A stretch of 64,000 bases of DNA from Malania oleifera (lineage: Eukaryota > Streptophyta > Magnoliopsida > Santalales > Ximeniaceae), in assembly GCF_029873635.1 (NCBI RefSeq), contig NC_080421.1, positions 38,792,617-38,856,616 of the forward strand. Direction: 5' to 3'. A program made the translations under genes and the position numbers. How positions within the stretch are numbered: the first letter of the stretch is position 1; every line of letters starts with the position of its first letter. This document shows, one piece after another, positions 23,158 through 35,016 of the stretch. The notes beneath the pieces were generated by a model. It had not been told where the DNA came from and searched no databases. It was given only the letters and a program-made list of their open reading frames with translations.

Positions 23158-23403
23158 CTAAGGACCTAAAAATCTCAAGGCATGGCACTTTATCTCTATC
23201 TGTACCATATCAAACGCTGCCCTTCTAAATTCCTCCATACCAAAAGGCCTCTCTAACCACTTATCTCTCTCTACCCTAATCGATCTCCAATCTAATCCAT
23301 GTACCATTAACCTATTCCTGCGCTCCTCAAAACACAATCCTTTATTAAAAGAAAAAAAAATAGCAATCTCGTCCCCAATTTGCTTATCTCTCACTAGCCT
23401 CCG
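23158..23403 (-). pseudogene. LINE endonuclease-RT linker fragment
   Basis: The minus strand reads HGLDWRSIRVERDKWLERPF, the conserved stretch just before the DKAPGPDGF motif of plant L1 reverse transcriptase. It is followed by EEFRRAAFDM. The DKAPGPDG core is then degenerate or lost at the edge of the inserted LTR-type sequence. The fragment starts at the truncation point next to the 14-bp duplication. Confidence 0.75.
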
Positions 23404-23417
23404 CTTCTTGAGCAATA

Positions 23418-25431
23418 CCACACTCAATCAAATTGGTTAGCATGCACAAAGATATTTAAGTTCTATTTTCTATGCTAACATTTGACTTGAACACAAGAAG
23501 GAAAAGTCTAAAAATAATTAGGACCAGCGAAATGGACGAGCCACATGCCATACTTGTCTGATTCACTCCATTGGAATTTTTTTATAAAAGAAGAAATATG
23601 TTAAAGAGAAGGAAAAATGAAATGTAAAAGGGAGGATAACACATCCTTTCAAAAAGAAGAAATGACAATAACAAATAATCAAGCTTAAAAATTTAGTCCA
23701 CAAAAGCTTTGAAATCACACTGGAAGTTGAGTTTCCTTAGCATCATCTATAACAAAAGAATGCAAAAAGCATTCAACAAACTCAAACAAACATACTTCTC
23801 ACTAAACCGACCAAAAAGTATGTTTCACATGCACCAAGCAAGCAAAGCAATGCAAGAAAAGACAGCAGAGGGATTCCTCGCTACAGCAGCACACAACACA
23901 AACATCAAGAGACAGAGCCTTATTAGGCCTTCTAACCTGCAATAGATTGTTAAGGACTGCCATAACCAAAAAAAAGCCTTGATGCTGAATGGAATTTAAG
24001 GACCTGTTTCATTGTGGAATAACAGTTTTTATTTCAATTTTCAAATTTTCAAATAATTATAAAATGGCACCTAATTTTCCAATCTTCCAAGATGTAGAAA
24101 ATCTAGAAAAAAATAAAAATAAAAAGGTATTTTCCAACTTTCATATACAAATTAGGCAAGTTAGAAAACAAAGTGGCATTTAGTAATTATTTAGAGTGGA
24201 AATAAAAAATAAAACTATTTTCCATAGGTGAACAGGGCTTTAGCCTTTCATTTTATTTATTTATTTTTTATTTTTTTATTTTTGAAAGAATAGGAAACTA
24301 AACTAGATTAAAAATAAATTAATAAAATTTAAAGAAAGAAGATTGGAATTGCTCAAAACCCATAACCAATAGTCCATCTTGGAAGAAAGCTAAAAGGATC
24401 CAATATGTTAAGATGCAAAGTGAATTCTCTACCTCCCACCTTCACATTATTAGAACTCCTATTTGAAATGAAATTTCCAAGAAAAAGTATACTCTTTTGT
24501 AGCAAATTAGTAAAACAAACAATAGTAAATGGAAATCAATTTTTTAAAAAAGGTGACAACTCCCGCACAAGCCTTTCTAAAAGCAAACTAGAGAATCACT
24601 ACCCATTTTCTACTTTACCAACACAACTACAAGAGAGAATCACAGGAGATTTGATTTCCAAGGTATGTTGCTCAAGGGGAGAATGGTAAGGTAAGTAGGT
24701 TGCACAAGGCAATTCTTAAAGCAATCTCCTCAAACTTGGTTTGACTAAATTGGTACAATGGTTTCTACATTTTGTTTGATCTAGTGCTGCTCGTGTTTGG
24801 TAAAGGAAACGAGCGGAATTGAGATTGTACGATGTAATAAAAGGGTTGAATCTATCTCAACGAAAATATAACTTGGACTTGCTAAGTGAGACTTGTATTT
24901 TAGGCACTAATCAAGATGATACTCTTATGAATCCCAACATGAATTTGTCTAGGGACGTTGGACCAAACTTCAAAGACAAATGTCGATAACGGTAGTTGGT
25001 TGGAAAGTTCATCTACTTAATTGTAAGTGGACTTAACACATTTGTTGTAGGAGTGGTAAGTAAGCCTATGGAAAATCCCCAAGTACTGTTCAATCATTGA
25101 ACTAGAGCAGTGTACTAAGAAGTTTCAGGAGAAATAGTAATGGAAGCATTTTACTAGTGAACAAGTCTGGGGCCAAGAATTGTGATATGTGAAGGCAGGG
25201 ATAAGGTTGTAATTGAAGAAAATGGGAAGTACCGATAAGGTATTAAAAAAAAGTTTAAATTATCAGTTAGGTAATTAGTAATAAACTCTTCAGACAATTT
25301 TATAAGCACTATGTTGTATGTTAAACGACTGTAAACTAGACTCTAAACCACTGAAATAACCAGCAGCATCAAAAGTAGCACCAATTTAGTTAATTAAACA
25401 AGAACTGGAAGCACACAGAAGGACTTCAACC
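23418..25431. other. Low-copy AT-rich sequence between the LINE and uS17m
   Basis: It resumes the sequence that ends at 17984, so the two were contiguous before the LINE arrived. Open frames are short and unrecognised. 24240-24290 is a T-rich low-complexity tract. The last few hundred bases should include the 3' UTR of the minus-strand ribosomal gene. Confidence 0.5.
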
Positions 25432-26075
25432 TTAAGATGACAGAGAAGTCGGCAACTCAGTCTTGCTGCCTGTATCAGCTTGACTAGCCGCTGTCGGCGG
25501 TACATAGATTCTAGCTTTCTTGAGAATTTCAGCAACAACCCAATTCTTACGCTTGCTCAATGGCCTAGAATGATCTAATCTAACCTGCAATAATAGTTTT
25601 GTAAATATATTCATTTCTAATATTTATTAACAATAAATAACAAATAAATAAAATATAACAAAAAACCAGCTCCATTACTTAATCTTATATTCAACTTCTC
25701 ATCTGTCTGCAAAATCACTGGCACAAAAAATAAAATGGGAAAAGGAATGTTCTCGATTATATTGAAACTAAATTACAAACATTTTCAAGTGAACAGTCCC
25801 CAAATAGAAAAAGGATCATATTGGGAAAGGAAAATATAGAATTTCACTCTCGTATTGGTGATATCAGAGATGAAATTAGAAGAAGAAGAAGAAGAAGAAG
25901 AAGAAGAACACACTCTGTCGCCAATGTTGCACTGGTTATGCTCGTCGTGGGCCATGAATTTGGAGGTCCGTTTGACGTAGCGATTGTAGAGCTTGTGGTG
26001 GAAGAGACGGTCTACTGCCACAACCACCGATTTCTGCATCTTGTTCGACACCACCATTCCTACCACGGGTTTCAT
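25432..26075 (-). CDS. Organellar (probably mitochondrial) ribosomal protein S17, uS17m type, two exons
   Basis: A small-subunit ribosomal protein that binds 16S-type rRNA. Exon 1 is 26075-25914 (54 codons, [20 protein letters not shown] to GDR). A phase-0 intron (25913-25585) starts with GT inside GTGTGTTCTTC and ends TTGCAG. Exon 2 is 25584-25432 (50 codons plus TAA, starting [20 protein letters not shown]). The product is 104 residues. Both halves match the S17 family: the VDRLFHHK and [16 protein letters not shown] core, then the R-P-L-S-K and V-A-E-I-L-K-K-A segment. I chose the M at 26075 because relatives start at this MK-VVG; an in-frame ATG at 26108 would add 11 residues. A GAA tract lies just inside the intron donor. 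No stop or frameshift was seen. The nuclear location and lack of a long targeting peptide are as in known plant uS17m genes. Confidence 0.88.
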
Positions 26076-26196
26076 CTTCCTCCTACCCTCAGCCACTCCT
26101 AATCTCAATTCTCACACAACAAAACCCTAATGAACCTACCACGAACAGCAGTTGTGAACGAACTTGATTTTGTATCCCTAACAATGATTTCCTTTC
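26076..26196 (-). promoter_or_regulatory. 5' flank of the uS17m gene
   Basis: Only about 120 bp separate the start codon from the inverted-arm element at 26197. The gene's 5' UTR and core promoter must lie here or in the transposon arm. No clear TATA box was seen. Confidence 0.3.
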
Positions 26197-26700
26197 CTTT
26201 TTGGATTTTTTATATTAAAATATTAAATAACAGTTTGGTGAAAACTTCATTTCCATGCATCCTAAAACTCAATCTAACAATTATTTAAATAAAATTCATT
26301 CGATCGTCCAGCGAGGTTTGTTTAGAAAAATAGACACCATTTGATATGTGGCGATTAAAAATCATTGAACCATAGAACAATTTTTAAATAAATTTTTTAA
26401 AGGAAAAAAAATGTTACATCAAATAGCGAGTTATGCATGTTAAACTTCTCTCCTCCTTTTCTTTTTTTTCTTCACGTGCAACCGTTTGCACCTACTTCTC
26501 TCCCAATAAGGTGAAGAAGAAGCCTTCCTCCTCTATGTTTGATTGCTCCACGTCCCTTAGGTACCTTGCGCATGCAGTCTCCAAGAAGCATTCTTTGCCC
26601 CAGAATTCGAGCTCCAGAGCACGATCACTCATTGTCGTCGCTCATACCGACGAAAAGGAGCCGGATCTGGAGAGAGAGACTGGCGAGAGAAGGCGTGGCC
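26197..26700 (+). repeat. Left inverted arm
   Basis: It matches the reverse complement of about 42785-43335. Shared landmarks include TATTAAAATATTAAATAACA near the outer end, ACTTCTCTCCTCC, TTCTTCACGTGCAAC, GAAGAAGCCTTCCTCCTCT and ACGAAAAGGAGCC. Homology stops just after the GGCGAGAGAAGG word. Confidence 0.8.
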
Positions 26701-26790
26701 GAGACATCGTCATTGCCATTGATCATGGCCCTAACAACAAGCACACCGGCCCCATCTCCCTCCACCCGAACAATATTGCCTTCCTAAACA
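26520..26790 (+). pseudogene. Universal stress protein (USP) N-terminal fragment
   Basis: The plus frame reads DEKEPDLERETGERRRGRD followed by IVIAIDHGPNNKH. This is the N terminus of a plant USP A-like protein, where the D-x-G-P segment begins the ATP-binding fold. Relatives then continue with a W-A-L-x-H-L helix. Here the frame diverges right after NKH into unrelated sequence, so only about one short exon was captured. The right arm keeps only DEKEPELERDTGERR. It has no start context of its own and is inside a transposon, so it is a captured fragment and not a gene. Confidence 0.6.
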
Positions 26791-26984
26791 TGAATCTATC
26801 GCACTGTTTCAGTTCTCCCTCAAAGTTTCTAGTCGTCGAATACTCGTGGGCTCTAAAGCATAATAAAAATATAAACTAAACTAATCTATAACCGTGCAGA
26901 ATTTTTATGAAGTTAGATCATTCCCATTCTTCTCAATACCGTGAGAAACGGGGGGGAAAATCCAATTTTCCTCTTCCTTGCTGT

Positions 26985-27090
26985 CGATATGAGCGACGGC
27001 AGTGAGCAACTACACTCTGGAGCTCGAGCTTTGGGGCAAAGAATGCTTCTTAGAGGTTGTAGGCGCGGGATACCTGAGGGCGTGGGGTAC
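26985..27090 (-). repeat. Third, partial arm copy in inverted orientation
   Basis: The minus strand reads TSKKHSLPQSSSSRV, against SKKHSLPQNSSSRARS in the left arm. It has the same orientation as the right arm and pairs with 26555-26645, giving a local hairpin of about 100 bp with a 340-bp loop. A hydrophobic open stretch (27124-27210) after it is unassigned. Confidence 0.7.
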
Positions 27091-27239
27091 CTGAGGAACG
27101 CAAGAGAAGAGCCTTCTCAGGGAGTACGCCGAGAGAGAGCTCAACGCCATTCTCTGGTTCTCGCTCATCGCCATCATCGCCACCTCGCCAAAATACCTCA
27201 ACCCTGGCTAGTACATGTAAATCTTCACTCTCAATCTAT

Positions 27240-27322
27240 TTCAAGACTAGCAAGCATAGGGCAGAACAAAAGACAACTTCAGTTGTTGATAATTATTTTA
27301 TGTGATGTCAGTAGGTCATATG
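27240..27322 (+). pseudogene. ARGONAUTE fragment, exon a (Mid-PIWI region, AGO5-type)
   Basis: The frame reads RQLQLLIIILCDVSRSY, matching the LQLLIVILPD-x-S-G-S-Y strand of plant AGO Mid domains, with C for P. The exon ends at 27322 at a GTGAGT donor. The next exon lies 12 kb away at 39668 because Copia A inserted in the intron. Joined across the intron, the reading frame is kept (G|AT codon). Confidence 0.65.
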
Positions 27323-27343
27323 GTGAGTAGTAGATACAAGTTT

Positions 27344-27976
27344 TTTTAGGGATGTGGCTCATATTCAAAGTGGATCACATGCACCGAAGAAAGTTAGGTG
27401 AAGCGAGGGACAATTACATGAGAGGAGTCTGCAGCACTGAGGGCAAATCGTCAACTGATTGGGCTAAATTGTTTCAGGCAGTACGCAGGAGATTATTTTC
27501 TCAGCACCAAATAGTCGACTGTTTGACCTAAACAGTCGATTGTTTCAGTCTGCGTAGATCACGTATTTTGAATTCAGGAGCTTGTAGATTGGGCTTATCT
27601 GGAGGTTTTTCCTCCGGGAGATCACTATAGATGTAGTTTAGGTTTACTAGCATTGGGTTCATACTTAAACACTATTATAGCCCAAAGATGTAAGCTTTGA
27701 CATTGATCATAGTGAAAACCCAAGTGCTGCTCCCATGGACATAGGCTATTTCCGAACCACGTAAATCTTGTGTGTTCTAGTTGTGTTTTTGCTTCTTCTT
27801 ATTATTCTTTGATTGCTTCTTGAGCATAGTTCATTATAGAGTGTTTGCATTAGTGGTTGCTGGTTTGTTCGTGATTGATTTTGTGCTTCTGCTGTATATG
27901 TTCAAGCAGAACGAGAGCTAGAATTCTAGTTGAACTTGTACTAGAATTCAACTTGAACAGGGAACTAGAATCAATA
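27344..27976 (+). repeat. 5' LTR of Copia A
   Basis: About 633 bp. Palindrome copies lie at 27440-27550: ATAGTCGACTGTTT and AACAGTCGATTGTTT, implying a consensus AAACAGTCGACTGTTT. They precede the promoter/R block that is triplicated in the solo LTR at 21209. Confidence 0.88.
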
Positions 27977-27978
27977 AG

Positions 27979-27990
27979 TGGTATCAGAGC
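27979..27990 (+). promoter_or_regulatory. Primer-binding site of Copia A
   Basis: TGGTATCAGAGC, two bases after the LTR, is complementary to the 3' end of initiator methionine tRNA. Confidence 0.9.
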
Positions 27991-28002
27991 TATTTGTTCT
28001 AC

Positions 28003-28734
28003 GATGGGTGGGGTCTCTTTGATTAAGTTCGATGTGAACAAGTTCAACGGAACTTGTAATTTTGGGCTTTGGCAATGAAGGATGAAAGATCTACTAGTGC
28101 AACAAGGGATGGTGAAGGCTTTATACCAAAAGAAGTCGAATGACATGAATGATGCAAGTTGGAAGGAGCTTGAAGCAAAGGTCATTCTACGATCAGGTTA
28201 TGTGTAGCCGATGACATGTTGTATCATGTCATAGATGAAGACTCACTAGTAGGCAGTTTGGCCGAAACTAGAGCATCGATACATGTCCAAGTCGATTTCA
28301 AACAAGTTGTATCTTAAGCAAAAGCTTTATGGGCTTAAGATGGCAGAAAGTTCAGACTTGACTCAGCATGTCAACACATTTAATCAAATCACTAGTGATA
28401 AGGGGGGAGTTGATGTGAAGTTCAAAAAGGAGAAAAAAGCATTGATGCTATTGGATTCCCTACTTATGTCGCCTACTTACAAGAATCTAGTTACGACACT
28501 GACTTGGGGGAAAGAAACCCAGGAGTTAGACGACATCATAAGTGCATTATTGGGGTTCCATAAAAGGAAGAAGGCGAGTGATGAGGGTTCACATGGTGAA
28601 GGGTTCGTGGTGAAGGGTAATCAAGAACGTGGGAGAGGCAAATCCTGGAGTGGATCGAGTGGTAATAAAACTCAGTCCAAGAGGAAGAAGGATGTTCACT
28701 GTTTTAAGTGCGGGAAACTAAGGCACGTAAAATC
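28003..28734 (+). pseudogene. Copia A gag, broken
   Basis: It starts MGGVSLIKFDVNKFNGTCNF. W-x-W has become WQ-stop near 28075. The frame recovers in VQQGMVKAL (near 28095) and in the 169-codon stretch from 28283. The zinc knuckle CFKCGKLRH begins at 28700 and is cut before its last cysteine by Copia B, whose left end is at 28740. The missing Cys codon (TGT) is at 36569-36571 on the far side of B. Confidence 0.8.
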
Positions 28735-28739
28735 GAAAT

Positions 28740-29383
28740 TGTTGTATTTGTATGTGTGGCTCTTATACTTAGGGCTCATAAACAGAAGATGAAAAGCATA
28801 TAGGTTGAATTCTTGAAGAATGCAGTAGTGACTCGACGACAAGTGTCTTGTCCTCGTCGATGAGTGTTTGCAGTGACAAGTTTCATGTTCTCGTCAATGA
28901 GTAGATACTGAGAGGCTGGAAATTGCAGAGTCTCTGAGATACCAAGAGCATGAAATCAGACTCGTCGACGAGTGATCTTACTAGTCGACGATTGCCTTTC
29001 TTTGTCTCATCGACGAGTGTATTGTTCTCGTCGACGAGTACATTTGGGCTGCAAGGAAGAATTTAAATTTTGAATTGGAACGTTGGGGTGGTTGGGTATT
29101 TGGAGGGAAACCTCATAGGGGTTGTTAAATAGGTCCTTTTAGGGGTATTTTGTATATAGAGAGATCATTGTGTGAAGTGTATTGTGTACTTCCATATTTC
29201 TTAGTGAAATTCTTGTGTCGATTGCTCCCGTGGATGTAGGCTTTGTCAAACTACATATATTGTCTTGTTGTTCTCTTTATTTGCTTTCAAAATTCTAGTT
29301 GTGTATAAATTGTCTTGTGGTGCTTTATCATTTTTTACAAGTTTAATTATTCTGTTATGCATCCTATACTCAATTTCACAGCA
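28740..29383 (+). repeat. 5' LTR of Copia B with GTCGAC palindromes
   Basis: A perfect ACTCGTCGACGAGT lies at 28960-28973 and CTCGTCGACGAG at 29027-29038. Five or more decayed copies lie from 28835 onward. A TATA-like TTGTATATAGAG follows near 29150. A degenerate primer site TTGTATCAAAG is at 29388-29398. Confidence 0.88.
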
Positions 29384-29409
29384 AATTTTGTATCAAAGAA
29401 TTTGTTATC

Positions 29410-32400
29410 ATGGCGTCAGGTACTTCTTCTACAAAATTTGATGTCGTAAAATTCGATGGAACTGGAAATTTTGGTAGGAGAGTTAAGGATATACTTGCAC
29501 AACAAGGAATGGTGAAGGCTCTACATGGTGTTCAACCGAATAATATGGATGAGGCAACTTGGGGAGAATTGGAAGCAAAGGTCGTATCTACAATACGCTT
29601 GTGTTTGGCCGATGAAGTTCTTTATCATATAATGGAGAAGGATTCTCCAACGGCTGTATGGCAAAAGTTAGAAAGTCAATACATGTCCAAATCACTCTTT
29701 AATAAACTTTTTCTTAAGCAGCGTCTATTGGCTTAAGATGGTTAAAGGTTCGAACTTAAATCAACATATCAATGCATTTAATCAAATCATAAGTGATTTG
29801 ATGCGTGTTGATGTTAAGTTCGATGAAGATGAAAAGGCTCAGATGTTACTAAAATCCTTATCAGTGACTCATACTTATTAGAATTTAGTCACCACTCTTA
29901 CATGGGGAAAAAAGTATCTTAATCTATAATAGGTGACAAATGTCTTACTGAATTTTCATCAAAAGCTAAAAATATGTGATGAAGAAGAAGGACTTGTAGT
30001 GGAAGGTAATAATGAGTGTGGCAAAGAAATATCCAAATATGGATCGAGTCAAAAATATTGTACTCAATCTAAGAAGAAAAAGAATATTGGTGTTATAAAT
30101 GTGGTAAAAAGGGGTATGTTAAACCAGAGTGCCCAGATTGGAAGAAAGGAAATGTTGAAAAGCATAAGGGTACTTCAAAATCCACGAATGTGGTTCAAGA
30201 AAGAGATTTATTTTGCAGTAATGGTGATGTTCTTTCAGTTTCATCGAGGTTGAATAACCTTACGAACTCATGGATATTTGACTGGACATGTTTTTACCAT
30301 ATAACTCCAAACAAGGAGTGGTTCAGCACCTACAGGTTGGTAAACTTAGGTTCAGTTCTTATGGGTAATGATGTTTCTTGTAAGATCAATGGCATAGAAA
30401 ACATTAAGATAAAAATGTTTGATGGTGCTGTGAGAACCTTGAGTAATGTGAGACACATACTGAAGTTAAGGAAGAGTTTGATTTCACTTGGCACCTTGGA
30501 TTGTAATGGTTTCAATTACAAGTCCGAAGTTAGGTTATGAAAGTATGGAAAGGTAATCTGACGGTGATGAAAGGGCAAAAGTTAGATGGGAATATCTACA
30601 CATTACAGGGAACTACTATTGTAGGTGGAGTTGCAACCGTAGATGTTGAATCTAATGAAACTGTCTTGTGGCATATGCATCTTGGGCATATGTGTCTTGG
30701 ACATATAGGAATACATGGTATGAGGGAGCTACATAAGAGGAAACTCTTGAAAGGTATGAAATCATGTTAGTTGGACTTTTGCAATATTTGTGTTCTTGGA
30801 AAATAAAACAGGGAAAAATTCAAGTCAATTATTCACAAGATGAAAAGTTTTCTTGATTATATGCATTTCGATGTTTGGGGTCTGGATAAAGTAGCATCAA
30901 AAGGTGGACATGTGTATTATGTGAGTTTTGTTGAGGATTACTCATGGAAAGTTTGGGTATACTTCATGTTGCATAAGTCTGATACGTTTGCCAAGTTCAA
31001 GATGTGGAAGGTTGAAGTGGAAAACCAGGCGGGGAGGAGAATCAAATATCTAAGGTCAGACAATGGGACCGAGTACGTTGATTCTTGGTTTATGGAGTTT
31101 TATGAGCACCAGGGCATTAAGAGACACTTTACCATTCGCCGGACACCTCAGCAAAACGGTGTGGCTAAAAGAATGAACCAAACTCTGGCTGAAAGAGCTC
31201 GGTGTCTCAGACTTAATGCAGGACTATCGAAGAACTTATAGGCCGAGGCAGTTAGTATGACTTATGTTCTGATAAATCTATCACCAAGGGCATCACTAGA
31301 GGGTAATGTGGCAGAAGAGGTATGGACGGGAAATGCAGTAGACTACTCTGAATTGAAGGTATTCGAGTGTCCAGCCTATGTTCACATGTCTAGTGAGGAG
31401 AGATCAAATTTTGACCCAAAATCTCGACATTACATCTTTTTGGGATATCAAAAGGGTGTGAAGGGGTACAAGCTGTGGGATCCAATGACAAATAAGGTGG
31501 TGATTAGTAGGGATGCTATTTTTTATGAGAAGGCTATGGTGAAGAGTGCTCAAGATTGTGATGAACAGAAATAGGAGCCAGAAAGTTGCGGTAGTGATGA
31601 ACATGTTGAGCATGTGGAGTTGGAAACTTAGGGCAACGACAATGATCATGGTCCTTTGGTTGCAGGGAGTTATAGCACGGGAAACCAATCAGTCGACAAT
31701 CTTCCTATACGGAGATCCAGACGCACTATTGGACCTCCACCAAAGTATGGATTTGAAGAGTTAGTGTCTTATGCTTTTCTTACTAGTTGCAATGATCCAA
31801 CTACATTTCAAGAGGCAGTGCATGATCAAGAGAAAGGTAAGTGGATGAGTGCAATGATTGAATAGATTGAATCACTACATAAGAATCAAATTTGGTGGAG
31901 CTTCTAGATGGGAAGAGACTGATAGGTTGCAAATGGATATATAGGAAGAATGAAGCAATTTCAGAAAAGGAAGAAGAAAAATTCAAGGCACGGTTAGTGA
32001 CAAAAAGGTACTCACAGAAGAAAGGAATAGATTATGATGAGATCTTTTCACATGTGGTCCGACACACTTCTATCAGGATAGTATTGGGGTTGGTAGTTCA
32101 TTATGATCTTCAATTGGAACAAAATGATGTGAAGACAACGTTTCTTCACGGCAACTTGAAGGAACATATTTATATGGTATAACCAGATGGATTCAATGAA
32201 CTAGGGAAAAAAAACTTACTTTGCAAATTGAAGAAGTCTCTTTACGAGTTGAAACAATCTCCAAGGCAATGGTATAAAAGATTTGGTTCCCATATGATGA
32301 AGATTGACTACAAAAGATGTGAGTATAACTGTTGTGTGTATGTGAACAAGCTTGATGATGATTCTCTTATTTTCTTGTTATTGTATGTCGATGACATGTT

Positions 32401-33350
32401 GAAAGCCGCAAAAGATTTAACTAAGGTAAATCAGTTAAAGGAGCTGTTGCATAAAGGGTTTGACATGAAAGATCTTGGTTCAGCCAAGAAGATACTTGGG
32501 ATGGAGATTCGCTAGGACAGAACTGCAGGAAGGTTATGGTTATCTCAGGGCGGTTATGTACAGAAGGTGTTGAAGAGGTTTAGAATGATTGACGCAAAAC
32601 TGGTATGTACACCTCTAGCGAGTCATTTTAAGTTATCTATTGCAGATTGCCTAAGTACGGATGAGGATACACTGGACATGTCAAAAGTCCCCTATGTTAG
32701 CACTGTGGAGAGTTTAATGTATGTCATGGTGTGTACGAGGCCAGACTTGGCACATGCTGTAAGCATAGTGAGTAAGTTTCTCTCTAGTCCAGGAAGACAA
32801 CATTTGGAAGTCATTAAATGGATCTTTAGATACTTACGAGGTACATCGGGATATGACGTCATGTTCGATAGGCAATGGGGCAATCCTTCAGTTATAGGGT
32901 TTGTAGATGTTGATTATGCAGGGGGTATGGATGACAAAAGGTCTACAACGAGTTATGTTTTTACCCTTGTAGGAGGACTTATATGTTGGAGATCCATAGT
33001 TCAATCTCTGGTGGCATTATCCACAACTGAAGCTAAATATATGGCAGTTGTCGAAGCTGCAAAGGAAGCCTTATGGCTAACCGGTTTGGTCAAAGAGCTG
33101 AGCTTATAGCAAGACAGGGTTGTGCTGCGTTGTGACAGTCAAAGTTCTATTTACTTAGCAAAGAATCAAGTTTACCATGCTAGAACCAAGCATATGATGT
33201 GAGGTTCCGCAGGGTTCGAGACTTGATTACTTCAAGTGAACTTGTATTGGAGAAGGTTCACACGTTTGAAAACGCAGCAGTTATTTTGACAAAGTGGATC
33301 ACTAGTGAAAAGTTTAAGCATTGCTTGAACTTACTTCATGTCTTTAAGTG
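29410..33350 (+). pseudogene. Copia B gag-pol, degenerate
   Basis: The gag start is MASGTSSTKFDVVKFDGTGN. The zinc knuckle at 30091-30132 reads CYKCGKKGYVKPEC, with Tyr replacing the metal-binding His. In protease the expected D-S-x-C is WIFDWTC (near 30277), so the active site is lost. Integrase (30840-31240) keeps FDVWG and RSDNGTEY, but the third catalytic residue is Lys (GVAKRM, codon 31167-31169) instead of Glu. RT runs from 31890 with YVDD at 32384-32395 and keeps VKTTFLHGNLKE. RNase H (32830-33230) has STTEAKYMA and LRCDSQSS. Stops and frameshifts separate the domains. Confidence 0.88.
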
Positions 33351-33962
33351 ATAGTAGGGAGACAAACCCAATTGAGTTGTCTAAGTTCAAGGTGGAACAG
33401 TCATATATGTTTTTCGGGTTGTCCTAAGGGGCGTATAATTGTCAAGGTGGAGATTGTTGTATTTGTATGTGTGGCTCTTATACTTGGGGCTCATAAACAG
33501 AATATGAAAAACATATGGGTTGAATTCTTGAAGAGTGCGGCAGTGACTCGTCGACAAGTGTCATGTTCTCATTGACGAGTGCTCGCAGTGACTCATCAAC
33601 GAGTAGATACTGAGAGGCTGGAAATTATAGAGTCTTTGAGATACTGAGAGCATGAAATTAGACTCATCGACGAGTGATCCTACTAGTCGACAAGTGGCTT
33701 TCTTTGCATCGTCGATGAGTGTCCTATTCTCGTCAACGAGTGTAACTAGGCTGCAAGAAAGAATTTAAATTTTGAATTGGAACATTGGGGTGGTTGGGTA
33801 TTTGGAGGGAAACCTTGGAGGGGTTGTTTAATTAGTCCTTTTGGGCATATTTTGTATATAGAGAGATCATTTTGTGAAGTGTATTGTGTAATTCCATATT
33901 TCTTAGTGAAATTCTTGTGTCGATTGCTCCCGTGGATGTAGGCTTTTCCAAACCACGTATAT

Positions 33963-34976
33963 TGTAGAGACCTAGAGAATTATAGCAAATAAATAATAAA
34001 AGGAAGGAGAGAAAAAGATTTTTCGAAAGGGGATTCAATAGGGTCTCGTCGACAAGTGCAGAGTGCTCATCGACGAACAGACTCTTGGACTCATTGACGT
34101 GGACGCGTGTCTCCTTGATGAGAACTTACCAAGAGGGGTTCAACAGAGCTTGAAGTTCGTCGACAAGGGTTACAAGTTTTTCAACGAACTCCCTTCATGG
34201 ATTCGTCGACGAGGTGATGTGTCTCATCGACGAATCCCCACCTTATAAATAAGTTGAGCTCAGGTTTTTCAGCGAGATATTTCATGCAAATTCCCTCTCT
34301 CTAGAATTTCAACTCCCTCACCTTCTCTCTAGATTTTCAGCTTCGGTCAGAAGCTGCCACACTACTCCTGGGAAGATTCTTTTCAAGTCTGTTGGAGTAG
34401 TTTATTGGTTAGGCCAACTTGAGCACCATCCCAAAATTTGGGTAAGTTGATTATTTTAAGTTTTATTGGTTACTGGCTATTTCTGAATTGAGGGAAAAGT
34501 ATTAGAAGGTATAATATTGCAATTTTATTGGGAAAATGAAAATTTCAGGGTGTTAAGCTGGGAACACCATAAGCATTGGGTTAGATTAAATTGTGAGCAT
34601 CTCAGTAAGTCAGGTGAGGGGAATAAATTATAGCAGGTATTTTTATGAAATACTGGGTGAGTTATATGTGAAATGAATTATTGTATTTTCCCTGAAATTA
34701 TTATGATATGATTAATAAATAAAATTTGTGTGGCATATAATCATATGAAAGTGATGAAATGTTAATTGCGATTTCTAGATAATAATGAAATAGGACAAAA
34801 GGATGTATGGAAATGATTTTTTTATGAAAACAATGAAAGTATGAAATACTGATATTTGTGTATATGGAGAAATGTGGAAATATATGAAATATGGAAAGGG
34901 TTTTATGAAATGAGGGAAATATGAAATATTGAAATGTGCATATTGGAAATGATGGAACATATGATATGTTATATAT

Positions 34977-35016
<40 letters not shown>

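Larger units (their letters stand above)
17999..23403 (-). mobile_element. 5'-truncated L1-type LINE, interrupted
   Basis: The element is bounded by a 14-bp direct duplication CTTCTTGAGCAATA at 17985-17998 and 23404-23417. On the minus strand the 3' end reads CAATAAATTTGTTTCATTATC followed by a short A tail (T run at 17999-18004), the usual end of plant L1 copies. Recognisable protein starts in the endonuclease-to-RT linker, so the 5' part was never inserted. LTR-type sequence splits it between about 19661 and 23157. A 20-base C run lies at 18146-18165. Confidence 0.85.

Noticed and set aside
27124-27210. Hydrophobic open stretch ELNAILWFSLIAIIATS as a P450-like membrane anchor
   Set aside because: It resembles a signal anchor, but 30 codons without a following motif are too few to assign. 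Antisense frames are equally open.
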